The position numbers and the translations under genes were made by a program. A stretch of 64,000 nucleotides of DNA from JBCDHN01 sp965224535 (GTDB lineage Bacteria; Verrucomicrobiota; Verrucomicrobiia; Verrucomicrobiales; DEV007), in contig CBDCZR010000048.1 of NCBI GenBank assembly GCA_965224535.1, positions 31,020 through 95,019 on the forward strand, read 5' to 3'. The notes under the pieces are model-generated. The model had not been told where the DNA came from. It was given only the letters and a program-made list of their open reading frames with translations, and did no database searches. Numbering within the stretch: position 1 is the stretch's first letter; every line of letters begins with the position of its first letter. Shown here piece after piece: positions 8,602 through 17,669 of the stretch.

Positions 8602-9654
8602 ATGACCGAGAACCAAAACCCACCTTTCCGGCGCGTGTTGACCTGCATGGTTGCGGCCGGCGTCGCCTTGGCCGGTTTCGCCCGCGCGCAAAGCGAACCG
8701 ACTCCGCTGACTTCCAGCCAAATCGAAGCGATCAAGAAACAGCTCGAGCAACTTCGCGATGCGGCGGACAACAAGCATTTGAGCAAAAATTCCAGCGCCG
8801 AGCAGGTTTTCCGCTCGGCGGCGGGAAGCGACAAAGCGGCTCTGGAGCTGTATTTGCGCTGTCAGAAGGAGATCAACTTCACCCGCTTGAACAAGGACGA
8901 CGGCGATTGGCGGGAATGGCGCGACGCCAACGAGGAGCAGCACTCTTTCGAGCCGTTTCTCACCGCGTTGCGCCTCCAACTGGAGTATCTGGCGCTGGCG
9001 ACGCGCGCGGCGCAGGAGGAAGAGGTTTCCTCCGTTTTTTCAGCGCTAACTTCGTTCATGGCCCGGCTGGCTGCTCTGGATGCGCCTCCGCACCCGGAGT
9101 TGAACAAGGACATCGGCCAAACCATCTTTGCCGAGACTTACGAGCTGGATGAAGCGCTGAGCCGCAACGAGGAGAGATGGGAGGGAAATCCTCTCAACAT
9201 CGGCGGCGTTTACGACAAGACGATTTTGCCGTATTTGCGCCAAAAAATGCCGCAAAATCTCCCCAACGCCTGGAATTCCCGGATTCAGCAGGAAGTGGCC
9301 ATGGCCAAGCTGTTCATTAAGTTTGAGGACGAAATGGAGCGTTACCGGGATCGCAATGACGGCGAAGGCGGGGCTGTGCGGCGGCAAATCGGCCAAATGG
9401 CGAATTTTGTCCGTGGCCGGGCCAAAGCGGCACATCAGTTCGAAAAAGAGCGGCTCCCGCAGTTGCGTTGGAACCAGGCGAAGGATCAATTCGCGTTCGG
9501 CAGCCGCGCTCTGGCCGCCAAGGCGATGCTGGACATCATCCAGGCCAACATCGGGCACGACAACGTGAAAAATTGGATCGGCGAACTGGAAGGCTTGGTT
9601 GGCAGCGGTGCAAATCCGGCTCCAACGGCGCCCGCAACGGATACAGCCCCATGA
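8602..9654 (+). CDS. Secreted hypothetical protein, helical
   Basis: 350 residues from the ATG at 8602, which gives a signal peptide (R-R-V-L-T-C-M-V-A-A-G-V-A-L-A-G-F-A-R-A, cleavage near Q/S); the frame stays open upstream without a better start. The mature part is strongly helical and charged, with no recognisable domain, and ends in an Ala/Pro/Thr tail. Its stop overlaps the start of the esterase gene (ATGA), so the two are co-translated. The function is unknown; the context is an exported-enzyme cluster. Confidence 0.7.
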   Translation: MTENQNPPFRRVLTCMVAAGVALAGFARAQSEPTPLTSSQIEAIKKQLEQLRDAADNKHLSKNSSAEQVFRSAAGSDKAALELYLRCQKEINFTRLNKDDGDWREWRDANEEQHSFEPFLTALRLQLEYLALATRAAQEEEVSSVFSALTSFMARLAALDAPPHPELNKDIGQTIFAETYELDEALSRNEERWEGNPLNIGGVYDKTILPYLRQKMPQNLPNAWNSRIQQEVAMAKLFIKFEDEMERYRDRNDGEGGAVRRQIGQMANFVRGRAKAAHQFEKERLPQLRWNQAKDQFAFGSRALAAKAMLDIIQANIGHDNVKNWIGELEGLVGSGANPAPTAPATDTAP

Positions 9655-10859
9655 AAACGACGTTCTTTCTGCTGGCAGCGGTTTTTTGGGCGTCGCCGGC
9701 TATTTGTCAGGATCGGCAGCCGCTCTGGCCGAATGGCGCGCCGGGAGCCAAGGGCCTGGAAAGCAAGGATCAGCCGTTCATGGACGTTTACCTGCCGGAA
9801 AAGGCGAAGGCCAACGGCTGTGGAGTCGTGGTATTTCCCGGTGGCGGCTACGGCGCGCTGGCCAGCGATCACGAGGGCCACCAAATCGCCCGATTTTTCA
9901 ACGAATTCGGCGTGGCGGCGTTCGTCGTCTACTACCGGCTGGGGAGCAAGGGCTACCATCATCCCACGCAAATCGGTGACGCTCGCCGAGCCATTCGCAC
10001 GGTTCGCGCCGGGGCGAAAAACTTCGGCGTAGACCCCAAACGCGTCGGCACGATGGGATTTTCGGCCGGCGGCCATTTGTGCTCCATGACTGGCACGATG
10101 TTCGATTCCGGCGAGCCAAATGCGGTCGATCCGGTGGAGCGCCAAAGCTCGCGCCCCGATTTTTTGGTGCTGTGTTACCCGGTCATCTCGCTTTCGAGCG
10201 AATTCGGCCACGCCGGGAGCCGGCGCAACCTGCTGGGTGGCAATTTTGCGCCGGATTCCTACCTCGCGCGCCAGGTTTCCACGGAATTGCAGATTCGTCC
10301 TGACACACCGCCTACGTTTCTCTTCCACACCGGTGAGGACGCCGGCGTTCCCGCGGAAAACAGCATCCGCTTTTACCTCGGCCTGCGCGAGCACAAGATT
10401 CCCGCGGAGATGCACATCTACCAAAAAGGGCCCCACGGCGTTGGTCTCATGCCGGGCGACCCGATTTTGGGAACGTGGGGCGGTCACTTGCAAGATTGGC
10501 TGCGCACCAACGGATTTCTCGCTCCCGGCAAGCGCGCCGCGGTCAGTGGAACCGTGCTTTTAGACGCGACGCCGGTCAGTTGGGGCTCGCTCACGTTTTA
10601 TCCGGAAAATCCGAACCAGGCCGTCACCACCGTGCGCGTGCGCGGCGGGAAATTCCGCGCCACGGCGGAAAACGGGCCGATTGTCGCCAAAAGCCGGGTG
10701 GAGTTTTCCGGCTCCATTTTTGAGGCGACGCGAAACCCGGCCCACGGCGTGGTGGAGGTGAAACCCGGCGCGAAGGTGGACGTGAAGCCGGAAGCGGCGT
10801 TCGAGTTTAAATTTCGCTCTCCAGCAAAACCCGGGTTAACGTCCAACCAACAACGATGA
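9651..10859 (+). CDS. Secreted alpha/beta-hydrolase (acetyl-esterase type) with a small C-terminal beta domain
   Basis: 402 residues. A signal peptide (T-T-F-F-L-L-A-A-V-F-W-A-S-P-A-I-C) is followed by the opening P-L-W-P-N-G-A-P-G-A common in BD-FAE/acetylxylan-esterase-like enzymes. The oxyanion H-G-G-like loop is V-F-P-G-G-G-Y; the nucleophile is S138 in G-F-S-A-G-G-H-L. The acid is in T-G-E-D-A-G-V-P (about 230) and the base His in G-P-H-G-V-G-L (about 262). The last ~110 residues (G-T-V-L-L-D-A-T-P-V-S-W-G-S-L-T-F-Y-P) resemble a carboxypeptidase-regulatory-like beta domain. It probably removes acetyl groups from polysaccharides. It overlaps genes on both sides by 4 bp. Confidence 0.85.
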   Translation: MKTTFFLLAAVFWASPAICQDRQPLWPNGAPGAKGLESKDQPFMDVYLPEKAKANGCGVVVFPGGGYGALASDHEGHQIARFFNEFGVAAFVVYYRLGSKGYHHPTQIGDARRAIRTVRAGAKNFGVDPKRVGTMGFSAGGHLCSMTGTMFDSGEPNAVDPVERQSSRPDFLVLCYPVISLSSEFGHAGSRRNLLGGNFAPDSYLARQVSTELQIRPDTPPTFLFHTGEDAGVPAENSIRFYLGLREHKIPAEMHIYQKGPHGVGLMPGDPILGTWGGHLQDWLRTNGFLAPGKRAAVSGTVLLDATPVSWGSLTFYPENPNQAVTTVRVRGGKFRATAENGPIVAKSRVEFSGSIFEATRNPAHGVVEVKPGAKVDVKPEAAFEFKFRSPAKPGLTSNQQR

Positions 10860-11089
10860 GCGCGGAAATCGCAAAATACCTGAAAAACGCCGAAAAACTC
10901 TCCGAAGAGGGCTTGCGCAAGATTCAGCGCGAAATCGACCGTTTGGTGAGGGAAGAGCAGCGGCGGCAAGAACCGGATGAGCAGGTGAATTGGCGTGACC
11001 TGACGGAGTGGCGCCGGGGAGTGTTCGGGGAGTCGCACGAAAAGTATCCAAACATTATTTTGGAGATGCGTGAAGAGTCTGACCGATAG
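10856..11089 (+). CDS. Small protein, probable orphan antitoxin
   Basis: 77 residues, Glu/Arg-rich and helical, overlapping the esterase stop by 4 bp. The C-terminal stretch W-R-R-G-V-F-G-E-S-H-E-K-Y-P-N-I-I-L-E-M-R-E-E resembles the tail of antitoxins paired with PIN-domain toxins in this phylum. Directly downstream (11094) are two out-of-frame pieces that look like the two ends of a PIN toxin, which supports an antitoxin role. Both assignments are inference; the toxin is no longer intact, so this gene may be a remnant kept by coupling to the esterase. Confidence 0.55.
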   Translation: MSAEIAKYLKNAEKLSEEGLRKIQREIDRLVREEQRRQEPDEQVNWRDLTEWRRGVFGESHEKYPNIILEMREESDR

Positions 11090-11093
11090 CCGG

Positions 11094-11180
11094 ATGCTTG
11101 CTTACGCTGACACCAGTGTGATGCGTGTTTGCTAACCCTCGACAACCGCCAAGCTTCCTTGGTCCCAAAAAAAAATCGGT
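11094..11180 (+). pseudogene. PIN-domain toxin remnant with internal deletion
   Basis: Five bases after the antitoxin-like gene an ATG reads M-L-A-Y-A-D-T-S-V-M, the typical first strand of a VapC/PIN toxin (Y-x-D-T-S-V with the first catalytic Asp), then stops at 11135. From 11120, in another frame, the DNA reads D-A-C-L-L-T-L-D-N-R-Q-A-S-L-V, which matches the end of PIN domains (L-T-x-D-x-R-Q-x-x-L). Roughly 100 internal codons are missing. This is read by eye; the two halves are short, but their order, strand and position fit. Confidence 0.5.
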
Positions 11181-11203
11181 TTGATCGTCATTACCCAGAC
11201 ATC

Positions 11204-13441
11204 GTGAAAATATCCCTAGCCACCTTCCTTTTCTTTGCGTTGCCCGGTTTGGTCTCGGCCGTCGCACCCAATCGCAACGACACCGATCTCATCACCGCCA
11301 AAGTGGCCAAATTCACCCTCGGCAAGAGCGTGCCCGGCGTGCTGAAACTTCGCGACGCCCAGGCGCGGGAGTTGCTGGCTAACGAGGATGGTAAGACGTT
11401 TGGCGCTGTTGGTTTCACCTCCACACAAGGCCGGGTGGCCGCGTTTGCCCACGGCTCCTTCCTGAAACCGGGCGGCCTGCTGGACCAAGAGGGCGCGAAA
11501 TTGCTTGTCGCCAACACCATCCGTTGGGCGGGCAAATCCGGCCGCCCCAGCGTCGGTCTCGCGCCCGGCGCGGCGAAATTGCAGCCGCTTTTGGCGGAAA
11601 TTGGCATGTCGGCCCGCGAATTGAAGCCGGAGGATCTGGCCGTCAACCAGGTGGACGTCTACTGCTTCATCGGACACGAGGCGATGAGCGAAAAAGGGCT
11701 CGAAGCCGTGCGCCGGTTCGCGCTCAAAGGCAGCGGCGTGGTCATTGCCGCGACTCCCTGGCCGTTTGCGGGCAAATTCCCGGATTTCGCCACGTTTCCG
11801 GGCAACAAGGTCGCCAATCTGGCCGGGATCGACTTTCAGCCGAACGGTTACGCCGGCGTTCGCGACGCCATCACGTTTGGTCCACCACCGGCTAACGAAG
11901 CTGGTGTGCCGCTGGCCATCGCTGCCGCGCGGGAATTGGCGAAAAATCGCGGAAAATCGACGCCCAAGCTGATCGCGGACCTCAAGAGCGGCTCCCGGCT
12001 CAAAGGCGAGGAATTGGACGCGTTTTTGGGCGTGTTAGGCGAATTGAACCAAGCAATCGGCCCCATCGTGCCGACCAAGGAGAAACCGATCGTCCCGGGC
12101 CAAAATCCGCTGACTGACACGCTCGTCGAGTTGCTCGACCACTTCAACCGAACCGCGCCGGCGGAGAAAATCCGGCCGAATCCCGCCGCGGCTGACTATC
12201 CTGGTCAGGTGCCCGAAAACGCCGAGCGCGTTGCGCGCGACCTCGCCATCAACTGCGACTACAAGGGCTGGCTCAGCGGCCGCGGCGCAGGCGCGAACAA
12301 CGCCAAGGAAATGCGCCCCACCGGCCTTTACGCCGCTCCCGGTGAGCCCTTTCGCGTCACCGTCCCCGGCCGCATCGCCGGCAAGGGGTTCGAAGTCGTC
12401 ATCGGCGCTTACGGCGGCGGTTTGAAGAATCGCGACAAGTGGCATCGTTGGCCTCGCTTGCAACGCAGTTTCGAGATCGACAGCCGCGAGACGGTTGCCG
12501 CCAATGGCCTCGGCGGGCTCATCACCATCCGCGTCCCGCGCGGTGCGGAATTCGGCGAGCAAGACATCCGCATCGAAGGCGCCGTTGAGGCTCCGCTCTA
12601 CGTGCATGGCCAAACTTCCGTGGCCGATTGGCGGGCGAAAATCCGCAAAAATCCCGCGCCGTGGGCGGAACTGGCCAGCGCGCGCATCATCATCGCCCTG
12701 CCCAGCAGCTATATTCGCCGGCTCAATAACCCGGACGAGGTCATGGAGGTGTGGGACGCCTTCATCGATACCGCCGCAGAACTCGCCGTCGTCGATCGCG
12801 ACAACTATCGGGCCGAGCGCATCGTTTTCGACCGCCAAACGGCCGCCGGCTCAATGCACAGCGGTTATCCGGTCGCCGCCCACTTGGGAGGGTCCGCCGA
12901 ACAGGCCGTGGATGCCGATTCGCTGAAACGCGATGGGAACTGGGGCTTTTTTCACGAATACGGGCATAACCACCAACATAACCTGTGGGCTCTGCCCAAT
13001 ACCGGGGAGACCACCTGCAACCTGTGGAGCGTCTATATCTACGAGGAGTATGTCGGCAAACATCGCGATAAAACGCATGGCGCGATCCACCCGCTCAAAC
13101 GTCTCCAAACGCGAAACGCGTATTTCAACAACGGCCGCAATTTTTCCACCGAATGGGCGGTCTGGACGGCGCTGGATAGTTATCTTCTGATCCAGGAAAA
13201 ATACGGCTGGGAGCCGTTTAAGGCGGTGTTTGCCGAATATAACAAGCTGCCTAAAGACCAGTGGCCCAAAACGCAGCAAGAAAAGAACGACCAGTGGGTC
13301 ATCCGCCTCTCCAAAGCCTGCAACGCCAACCTGGCGCCGTACTATGCAGCGTGGAATTTACCGATGAGCGACCGCGTGGCGCGAGAATCCGGCAAACTCC
13401 CGCCGTGGGACGATCATCCCGTGAAGCGCTACGTCAAATAA
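11204..13441 (+). CDS. Secreted M60-like (enhancin-type) metalloprotease
   Basis: 745 residues from the GTG at 11204, which places the signal peptide (K-I-S-L-A-T-F-L-F-F-A-L-P-G-L-V-S-A) at the very start; earlier codons belong to the PIN remnant. The zinc motif H-E-Y-G-H is at about 584-588, in F-F-H-E-Y-G-H-N-H-Q, followed by the further Glu of the M60 signature in N-T-G-E-T-T-C-N-L-W. The N-terminal ~250 residues form a separate domain. M60-like enzymes act on glycosylated proteins such as mucins; the substrate here is unknown. It is one of several secreted hydrolases in this stretch. Confidence 0.85.
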   Translation: MKISLATFLFFALPGLVSAVAPNRNDTDLITAKVAKFTLGKSVPGVLKLRDAQARELLANEDGKTFGAVGFTSTQGRVAAFAHGSFLKPGGLLDQEGAKLLVANTIRWAGKSGRPSVGLAPGAAKLQPLLAEIGMSARELKPEDLAVNQVDVYCFIGHEAMSEKGLEAVRRFALKGSGVVIAATPWPFAGKFPDFATFPGNKVANLAGIDFQPNGYAGVRDAITFGPPPANEAGVPLAIAAARELAKNRGKSTPKLIADLKSGSRLKGEELDAFLGVLGELNQAIGPIVPTKEKPIVPGQNPLTDTLVELLDHFNRTAPAEKIRPNPAAADYPGQVPENAERVARDLAINCDYKGWLSGRGAGANNAKEMRPTGLYAAPGEPFRVTVPGRIAGKGFEVVIGAYGGGLKNRDKWHRWPRLQRSFEIDSRETVAANGLGGLITIRVPRGAEFGEQDIRIEGAVEAPLYVHGQTSVADWRAKIRKNPAPWAELASARIIIALPSSYIRRLNNPDEVMEVWDAFIDTAAELAVVDRDNYRAERIVFDRQTAAGSMHSGYPVAAHLGGSAEQAVDADSLKRDGNWGFFHEYGHNHQHNLWALPNTGETTCNLWSVYIYEEYVGKHRDKTHGAIHPLKRLQTRNAYFNNGRNFSTEWAVWTALDSYLLIQEKYGWEPFKAVFAEYNKLPKDQWPKTQQEKNDQWVIRLSKACNANLAPYYAAWNLPMSDRVARESGKLPPWDDHPVKRYVK

Positions 13442-13540
13442 GCGGAAAGACGGCAGCCGCAAGCTGCGTAACCTCCGCCACGGCCAACATCCGCGAAATC
13501 GCGGTTGGCTTTTGGCCAAATTACCCCAGTTTTGCGCCCC

Positions 13541-14650
13541 ATGTCTAACACCACCACCAGCGGCGGCGTCGTCATTGCCTGCGGCGGCACCGGCGGCCAC
13601 CTTTTTCCGGGAATCGCCATCGCCGAGCAACTCAAGGCCCGCGGCCACGAGGTTATCCTGCTGATTTCCGAGAAACAAATCGACGCCGTGGCCAGCGAAG
13701 GCTACGCGGACGAATTTCGCTTCGAGCGCCTGCCCAGCATGGCCATGCCCAAGCCCTGGTCGCCAAAAATGGCGCCGTTTTTGAAAAACCTGGTCTCCGG
13801 CATCGCCAAAACCCGCAAACTCATCCGCGAAATCAGCGCCACGCACGTCGTCGGCATGGGCGGATTCACCTCCACTGCGCCGCTCATCGCCGGCAAGCTG
13901 GAAAAGTGTCAGGGCCTCATCCACGAGTCCAACGCCATCCCCGGCCGGGCCAACAAACTCAACGCAAAATTCGCGAATTGGGCGCTGGTCGGTTGGGACG
14001 AGTGCGCGCAATACTTCCCCTACGGCAAGTCAAAAATCGTCGGCACGCCGGTTCGCGCCTCGCTCTACCAATTGCCGGGTCGCACCGCCGCCCGGGCGAA
14101 ATTCCGGCTCGATCCGGAGCGATTCACCCTTTTCGTCATGGGCGGCAGCCAGGGCGCGCGCGGCATCAACGAGGCCGTCACCGGCATGCTGAAATTCTTC
14201 GACCCGCGCCTTTGCCAGTTCCTCCACATCGCCGGGCCGACCGACGTCGCGACCGTTCGAGAAGCCTACGCCGCAACGGACGTCACCGCGCACGTCTTGC
14301 CGTTCGTCCGCGAAATCGAGTGGGCCTACGCCGCCAGTGATTTGGCCATTTGCCGCACCGGAGCCTCCAGTTTGACGGAAATGTCCGTCGTCGGCCTACC
14401 CGGGATCCTCGTCCCCTATCCCTATGCCGCCGACGACCATCAAAACCGCAACGCCGCCGTTTTTGCCGAAAAAGACGCCTGCATCGTCATCCAGCAGGCC
14501 GAGTTGGAGCCGGAAAAACTCGCCCAAACCGTCGCGGATTTGGGCGCCGATCCCGATCGCCTGCGCCGCATGGGCGAACGCGCCCGGATGTTGGCGCCAA
14601 ACAACGCAGCGGAGGTGATTTGCGACCTGATCGAAGGAAAACCGCGGTAA
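13541..14650 (+). CDS. murG: UDP-N-acetylglucosamine--undecaprenyl-pyrophosphoryl-MurNAc-pentapeptide GlcNAc transferase
   Basis: 369 residues from the ATG at 13541. The N-terminal glycine loop is I-A-C-G-G-T-G-G-H-L-F-P-G (residues 12-24), and the central G-G-S-Q-G-A-R-G-I-N-E and the C-terminal C-R-T-G-A-S-S-L-T-E plus P-Y-P-Y-A-A-D-D-H-Q motifs are those of MurG (GT28). It makes lipid II from lipid I on the inner membrane face. MurG usually sits in a division/cell-wall cluster; here it stands alone among secreted hydrolases, so the dcw cluster is dispersed at this point. Confidence 0.95.
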   Translation: MSNTTTSGGVVIACGGTGGHLFPGIAIAEQLKARGHEVILLISEKQIDAVASEGYADEFRFERLPSMAMPKPWSPKMAPFLKNLVSGIAKTRKLIREISATHVVGMGGFTSTAPLIAGKLEKCQGLIHESNAIPGRANKLNAKFANWALVGWDECAQYFPYGKSKIVGTPVRASLYQLPGRTAARAKFRLDPERFTLFVMGGSQGARGINEAVTGMLKFFDPRLCQFLHIAGPTDVATVREAYAATDVTAHVLPFVREIEWAYAASDLAICRTGASSLTEMSVVGLPGILVPYPYAADDHQNRNAAVFAEKDACIVIQQAELEPEKLAQTVADLGADPDRLRRMGERARMLAPNNAAEVICDLIEGKPR

Positions 14651-14668
14651 TTTCGCGCTTCGCGGACA

Positions 14669-14957
14669 TATTCTGGGCGTCATCAATTTATTCCTTTATT
14701 TCGGTCGCGTAGTCGCGTAGTCGCGTAGCGACAATGTATGGTAGCCGTGGGTTTTAACCCACGGATGCTCGGAGGAAATCGATGTGCGTCGCGTAGCGAC
14801 TGCTTAGTGAGTTAGGATTCGCGGTTAACCCAGCCTAACCGGTCGCTACGCGACGGGGCAATTTTACGCCTGCCATCCGTGGGTTAAAACCCACGGCTAC
14901 CATACATTGTCGCTACGCGACGAGAAATAAAGGAAAAAATTGATGACGCCCAGAATA
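14669..14957. repeat. 289-bp palindromic element (MITE/REP-like)
   Basis: A near-perfect inverted repeat. The left arm (14669-14767) begins TATTCTGGGCGTCATCAATT and includes GTCGCGTAGCGAC, then a GGTAGCCGTGGG palindrome. The right arm (14874-14957) is its reverse complement, ending CCCAGAATA. The left arm has an extra CGTAGTCG repeat. A nested second pair of GTCGCGTAGCGAC-type motifs lies at 14788-14800 and 14842-14854. There is no ORF inside. It fills the murG-PSD1 gap and can fold as a long hairpin in RNA or DNA. It is probably a non-autonomous mobile or REP-type element. Confidence 0.85.
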
Positions 14958-15129
14958 AGGGACGAAAACGAAGGGAAATTTGGGCCGAATCCTCGACTCT
15001 CGACGCCGGGCGGGCTAAGGCCGACAGCCTCCGCGCCTAAAAATCGTGCACTCGACGGTTCGGACCGAGTTGGCGTGGCGACGTGACGTACGACGTGCAA
15101 TTTCCCCCAACGCGTGGAACGTTTCCCGG

Positions 15130-17649
15130 ATGCCGCGTTTCCCGTTTTTCCTCGCCGTTTGCCTCTCGCTCACGCCCTTGTGCGCGGAGCATTGGGCGTT
15201 CCAACCGCTTGTTCGGCCCGAGCTTCCGGCAAACAGAGCGCCCCATCCCATCGACCGCTTCATCCTCGCGAAAAACGGCCAAACCATCGCCGCCGAAGTC
15301 AACCGCGAGCCCCTGATCCGCCGCGCCACGCTCGACCTGACGGGCCTGCCGCCCACTATCGCCGAAATCGACGCTTTCCTGGCCGACGACGCGCCGGACG
15401 CCTACGCGCGCCTCATCGATCGCCTCCTCGCCTCGCCCCACTACGGCGAGCGCTGGGGCCGGCACTGGCTGGACGTGGCGCGTTACGTCCAGGGAACGAT
15501 CAAGGTCGACGGCATCGACCGCATCGACATGGCCGAGCCCTACCGCGATTACGTCGTGCGCGCCTTCAACCAGGACAAACCCTACGACCGCTTCCTCACC
15601 GAACAACTCGCCGGCGACCTGCTGCCGAGACCCGCTGAAACCGCCGCATCCTTCGACCAAATCATCGCTCCCGCCTTCCTCGCCATCGGCCCGTGGTTCG
15701 ACGAGTGCACCGACCCTAACAAGCTGCGACTCGACATCATCGACGAGCAAATTTCCACCCTCACCAAGGCTGTCCTGGGCCTGGATTTCGCCTGCGCCCG
15801 CTGCCACGACCACAAATTCGATCCCATCCCCACGCGCGACTACTACGCCCTGGCCGGCATCCTGCGCAGCACGAAAATCACCAGCCACTTCGCCGAATTT
15901 TGGCGCGACGGACGCCCTCGCCTCACTCAAAGGCTGGAAAACCGGGCCCAGCGCGAGCAAGCCGAAAAAATCCAGGTTCGGCTGCAAAAGTGGCGAACGG
16001 CGCGGTGGGAAACTCTCGTCGCCGCGCGGAAAAACCTGACCGCTCAAGTCGCGGCTGAGGAATCGCGTTACCGCGAAGCCCTCGCCTCGCTTCCCGTGCT
16101 CGCCAGCGTCGAATTCGAGGCCGAAAACTACGCCGGCCAGAAAAATCTGCGCGGTTTTCCGGATGAAGACGGCCCGGTCATCGGCACGCGCAAGCGCCAG
16201 GAGCAATGGGTCAAATTTTACGTGGATGTGCCGGAAAACGGCCGATTTTCCCTGCATGCGCGTTATGCCGCGGCTGAGCCCGTTTCGGTAAACGTGGAGA
16301 TCAACGGCAAGCTGCGTCAGGAGGCTGCGTTCGGCCGCGCGACGGGCGGTTGGGGCGATGAGCATCAAGCCTGGATGCCGGCCGGAGCTTATGATTTGAG
16401 GAAAGGGCGGACGTTGATTCGGCTTCTCGCGCAGCGTCACGAATGGTTCCCCCGCCTCGACAAATTGCGGCTGACGAGGGTGGCAAAGGCGCCGGTCGCC
16501 ACTTTTGGCGAAAAACCTGGAAATCCTGCGTTGAACCCGGAAATCCTGGATTTTCGCTGGAAATTCCCCGACGCCTGGCCGCCGACGATCGCCGAAACCG
16601 AGCGTTTTTTGGCTGAGCCGCGCAAGTTAGCCGAAATTGACGCCCGCATCGACGAACTCCAGGATTTGCTGGCCGAACGCCCCATCGCCCTGGCCGTTGC
16701 CGAAGGCGAACCGGTTGATCTGCCGGTCCACATCGGCGGTCAGGTTTACCAGACTGAGGACGCGCCCGTTCCGCGCGCAGTACCCACGTTAGGCCAGGTT
16801 TCGCGCCCTAACATTCCGCCCAACTCCAGCGGCCGCTTGGAGCTGGCGCGTTGGCTAACAAACCCACAAAACCCGCTCACCGCCCGCGTCATGGTCAACC
16901 GAATCTGGCACTGGCACTTCGGTCGCGGCATCGTCGCCACCAACGCTGATTTCGGCACCCAAGGCGCCGCGCCCACGCATCCTGAGCTGCTCGACTGGCT
17001 CGCCGCGGAGTTCAGCGCCAGCGGTTGGTCGGTCAAGGCCATGCACCGGCTCATCATGACCAGCGCGACGTATCGGCAGGGCTCGAAATCCGAAATTCGA
17101 GATCCGAAACTCGAAATTCGAGACGCTTTTGTTCCGCGGCGCCGCTTGGAAGCCGAAGCGATCTACGACAGCATGCTTAGCACAATTGGTAAGGTCCCGC
17201 GTCAGCCCGCCGGACCACTGGACGTCGCAAAATCCAAGGATCGCGCCCTCTACATCCTCACCTCCGACCGATCGCCCGTCGGTCTCGGCCTGGAAATTCG
17301 CAAAATGTTAGGACTGTTCGGCTTCGACGCCTCCGGCGTGCCCATGCACGCGCGATCCACCGCGGAAACGCCGGCCCAAGCGCTGTTTTGGCTCAACAAC
17401 CCCCTGCCGCGCTACTACGCCGAAAAATTCGCCGAGCGCCTCCTCGCGCAACCGAACCTGGACGAATCCGGCCGCATCATCCTCGCTTTCCGCACCGCCC
17501 TGGGCGCCACGCCAGATCCTGACAAAGTCACCAAAACCCGGGATTACCTCGATTTTTGCCGAACGCGCGAAAAGCTCTCCGAACGCGACGCCTGGGCCCG
17601 TGTTTGCCTCGGCATTTTCTCCTCCGAAGCGTTCCGGTTCTTGGAGTGA
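15130..17649 (+). CDS. PSCyt2/PSD1 (DUF1549-DUF1553) protein with inserted CBM-like domain
   Basis: 839 residues from the ATG at 15130, which gives a signal peptide (F-F-L-A-V-C-L-S-L-T-P-L-C-A). The DUF1549 domain covers about 20-260 (H-W-A-F-Q-P-L, P-I-D-R-F-I-L-A, L-T-G-L-P-P-T, H-Y-G-E-R-W-G-R-H-W-L-D-V-A-R, C-A-R-C-H-D-H-K-F). A beta-rich insert at about 330-450 resembles a carbohydrate-binding module. DUF1553 follows from about 565 (A-R-V-M-V-N-R-I-W-H-W-H-F-G). The N-terminal cytochrome c domain of many relatives is absent. A dispersed repeat lies in frame at 17082-17126. The exact function is unknown; the family is linked to polysaccharide/sulfoglycan use in this superphylum. Confidence 0.88.
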   Translation: MPRFPFFLAVCLSLTPLCAEHWAFQPLVRPELPANRAPHPIDRFILAKNGQTIAAEVNREPLIRRATLDLTGLPPTIAEIDAFLADDAPDAYARLIDRLLASPHYGERWGRHWLDVARYVQGTIKVDGIDRIDMAEPYRDYVVRAFNQDKPYDRFLTEQLAGDLLPRPAETAASFDQIIAPAFLAIGPWFDECTDPNKLRLDIIDEQISTLTKAVLGLDFACARCHDHKFDPIPTRDYYALAGILRSTKITSHFAEFWRDGRPRLTQRLENRAQREQAEKIQVRLQKWRTARWETLVAARKNLTAQVAAEESRYREALASLPVLASVEFEAENYAGQKNLRGFPDEDGPVIGTRKRQEQWVKFYVDVPENGRFSLHARYAAAEPVSVNVEINGKLRQEAAFGRATGGWGDEHQAWMPAGAYDLRKGRTLIRLLAQRHEWFPRLDKLRLTRVAKAPVATFGEKPGNPALNPEILDFRWKFPDAWPPTIAETERFLAEPRKLAEIDARIDELQDLLAERPIALAVAEGEPVDLPVHIGGQVYQTEDAPVPRAVPTLGQVSRPNIPPNSSGRLELARWLTNPQNPLTARVMVNRIWHWHFGRGIVATNADFGTQGAAPTHPELLDWLAAEFSASGWSVKAMHRLIMTSATYRQGSKSEIRDPKLEIRDAFVPRRRLEAEAIYDSMLSTIGKVPRQPAGPLDVAKSKDRALYILTSDRSPVGLGLEIRKMLGLFGFDASGVPMHARSTAETPAQALFWLNNPLPRYYAEKFAERLLAQPNLDESGRIILAFRTALGATPDPDKVTKTRDYLDFCRTREKLSERDAWARVCLGIFSSEAFRFLE
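17082..17126 (+). repeat. TCGAAATCCGAAA-type dispersed repeat, in frame within the PSD1 gene
   Basis: The DNA here consists of alternating CGAAATCCGAAATTCGAG and CGAAACTCGAAATTCGAG units. The same word pattern occurs between genes at 42808-42935 and 53618-53675. In the PSD1 protein it encodes S-E-I-R-D-P-K-L-E-I-R-D, where relatives have a D-P-x-N-x-x-L-A-R-F-like stretch before P-R-R-R-L-E-A-E-A-I. The reading frame is kept. Confidence 0.7.
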
Positions 17650-17669
17650 CGCCGGGCTCAACCTTGGGT

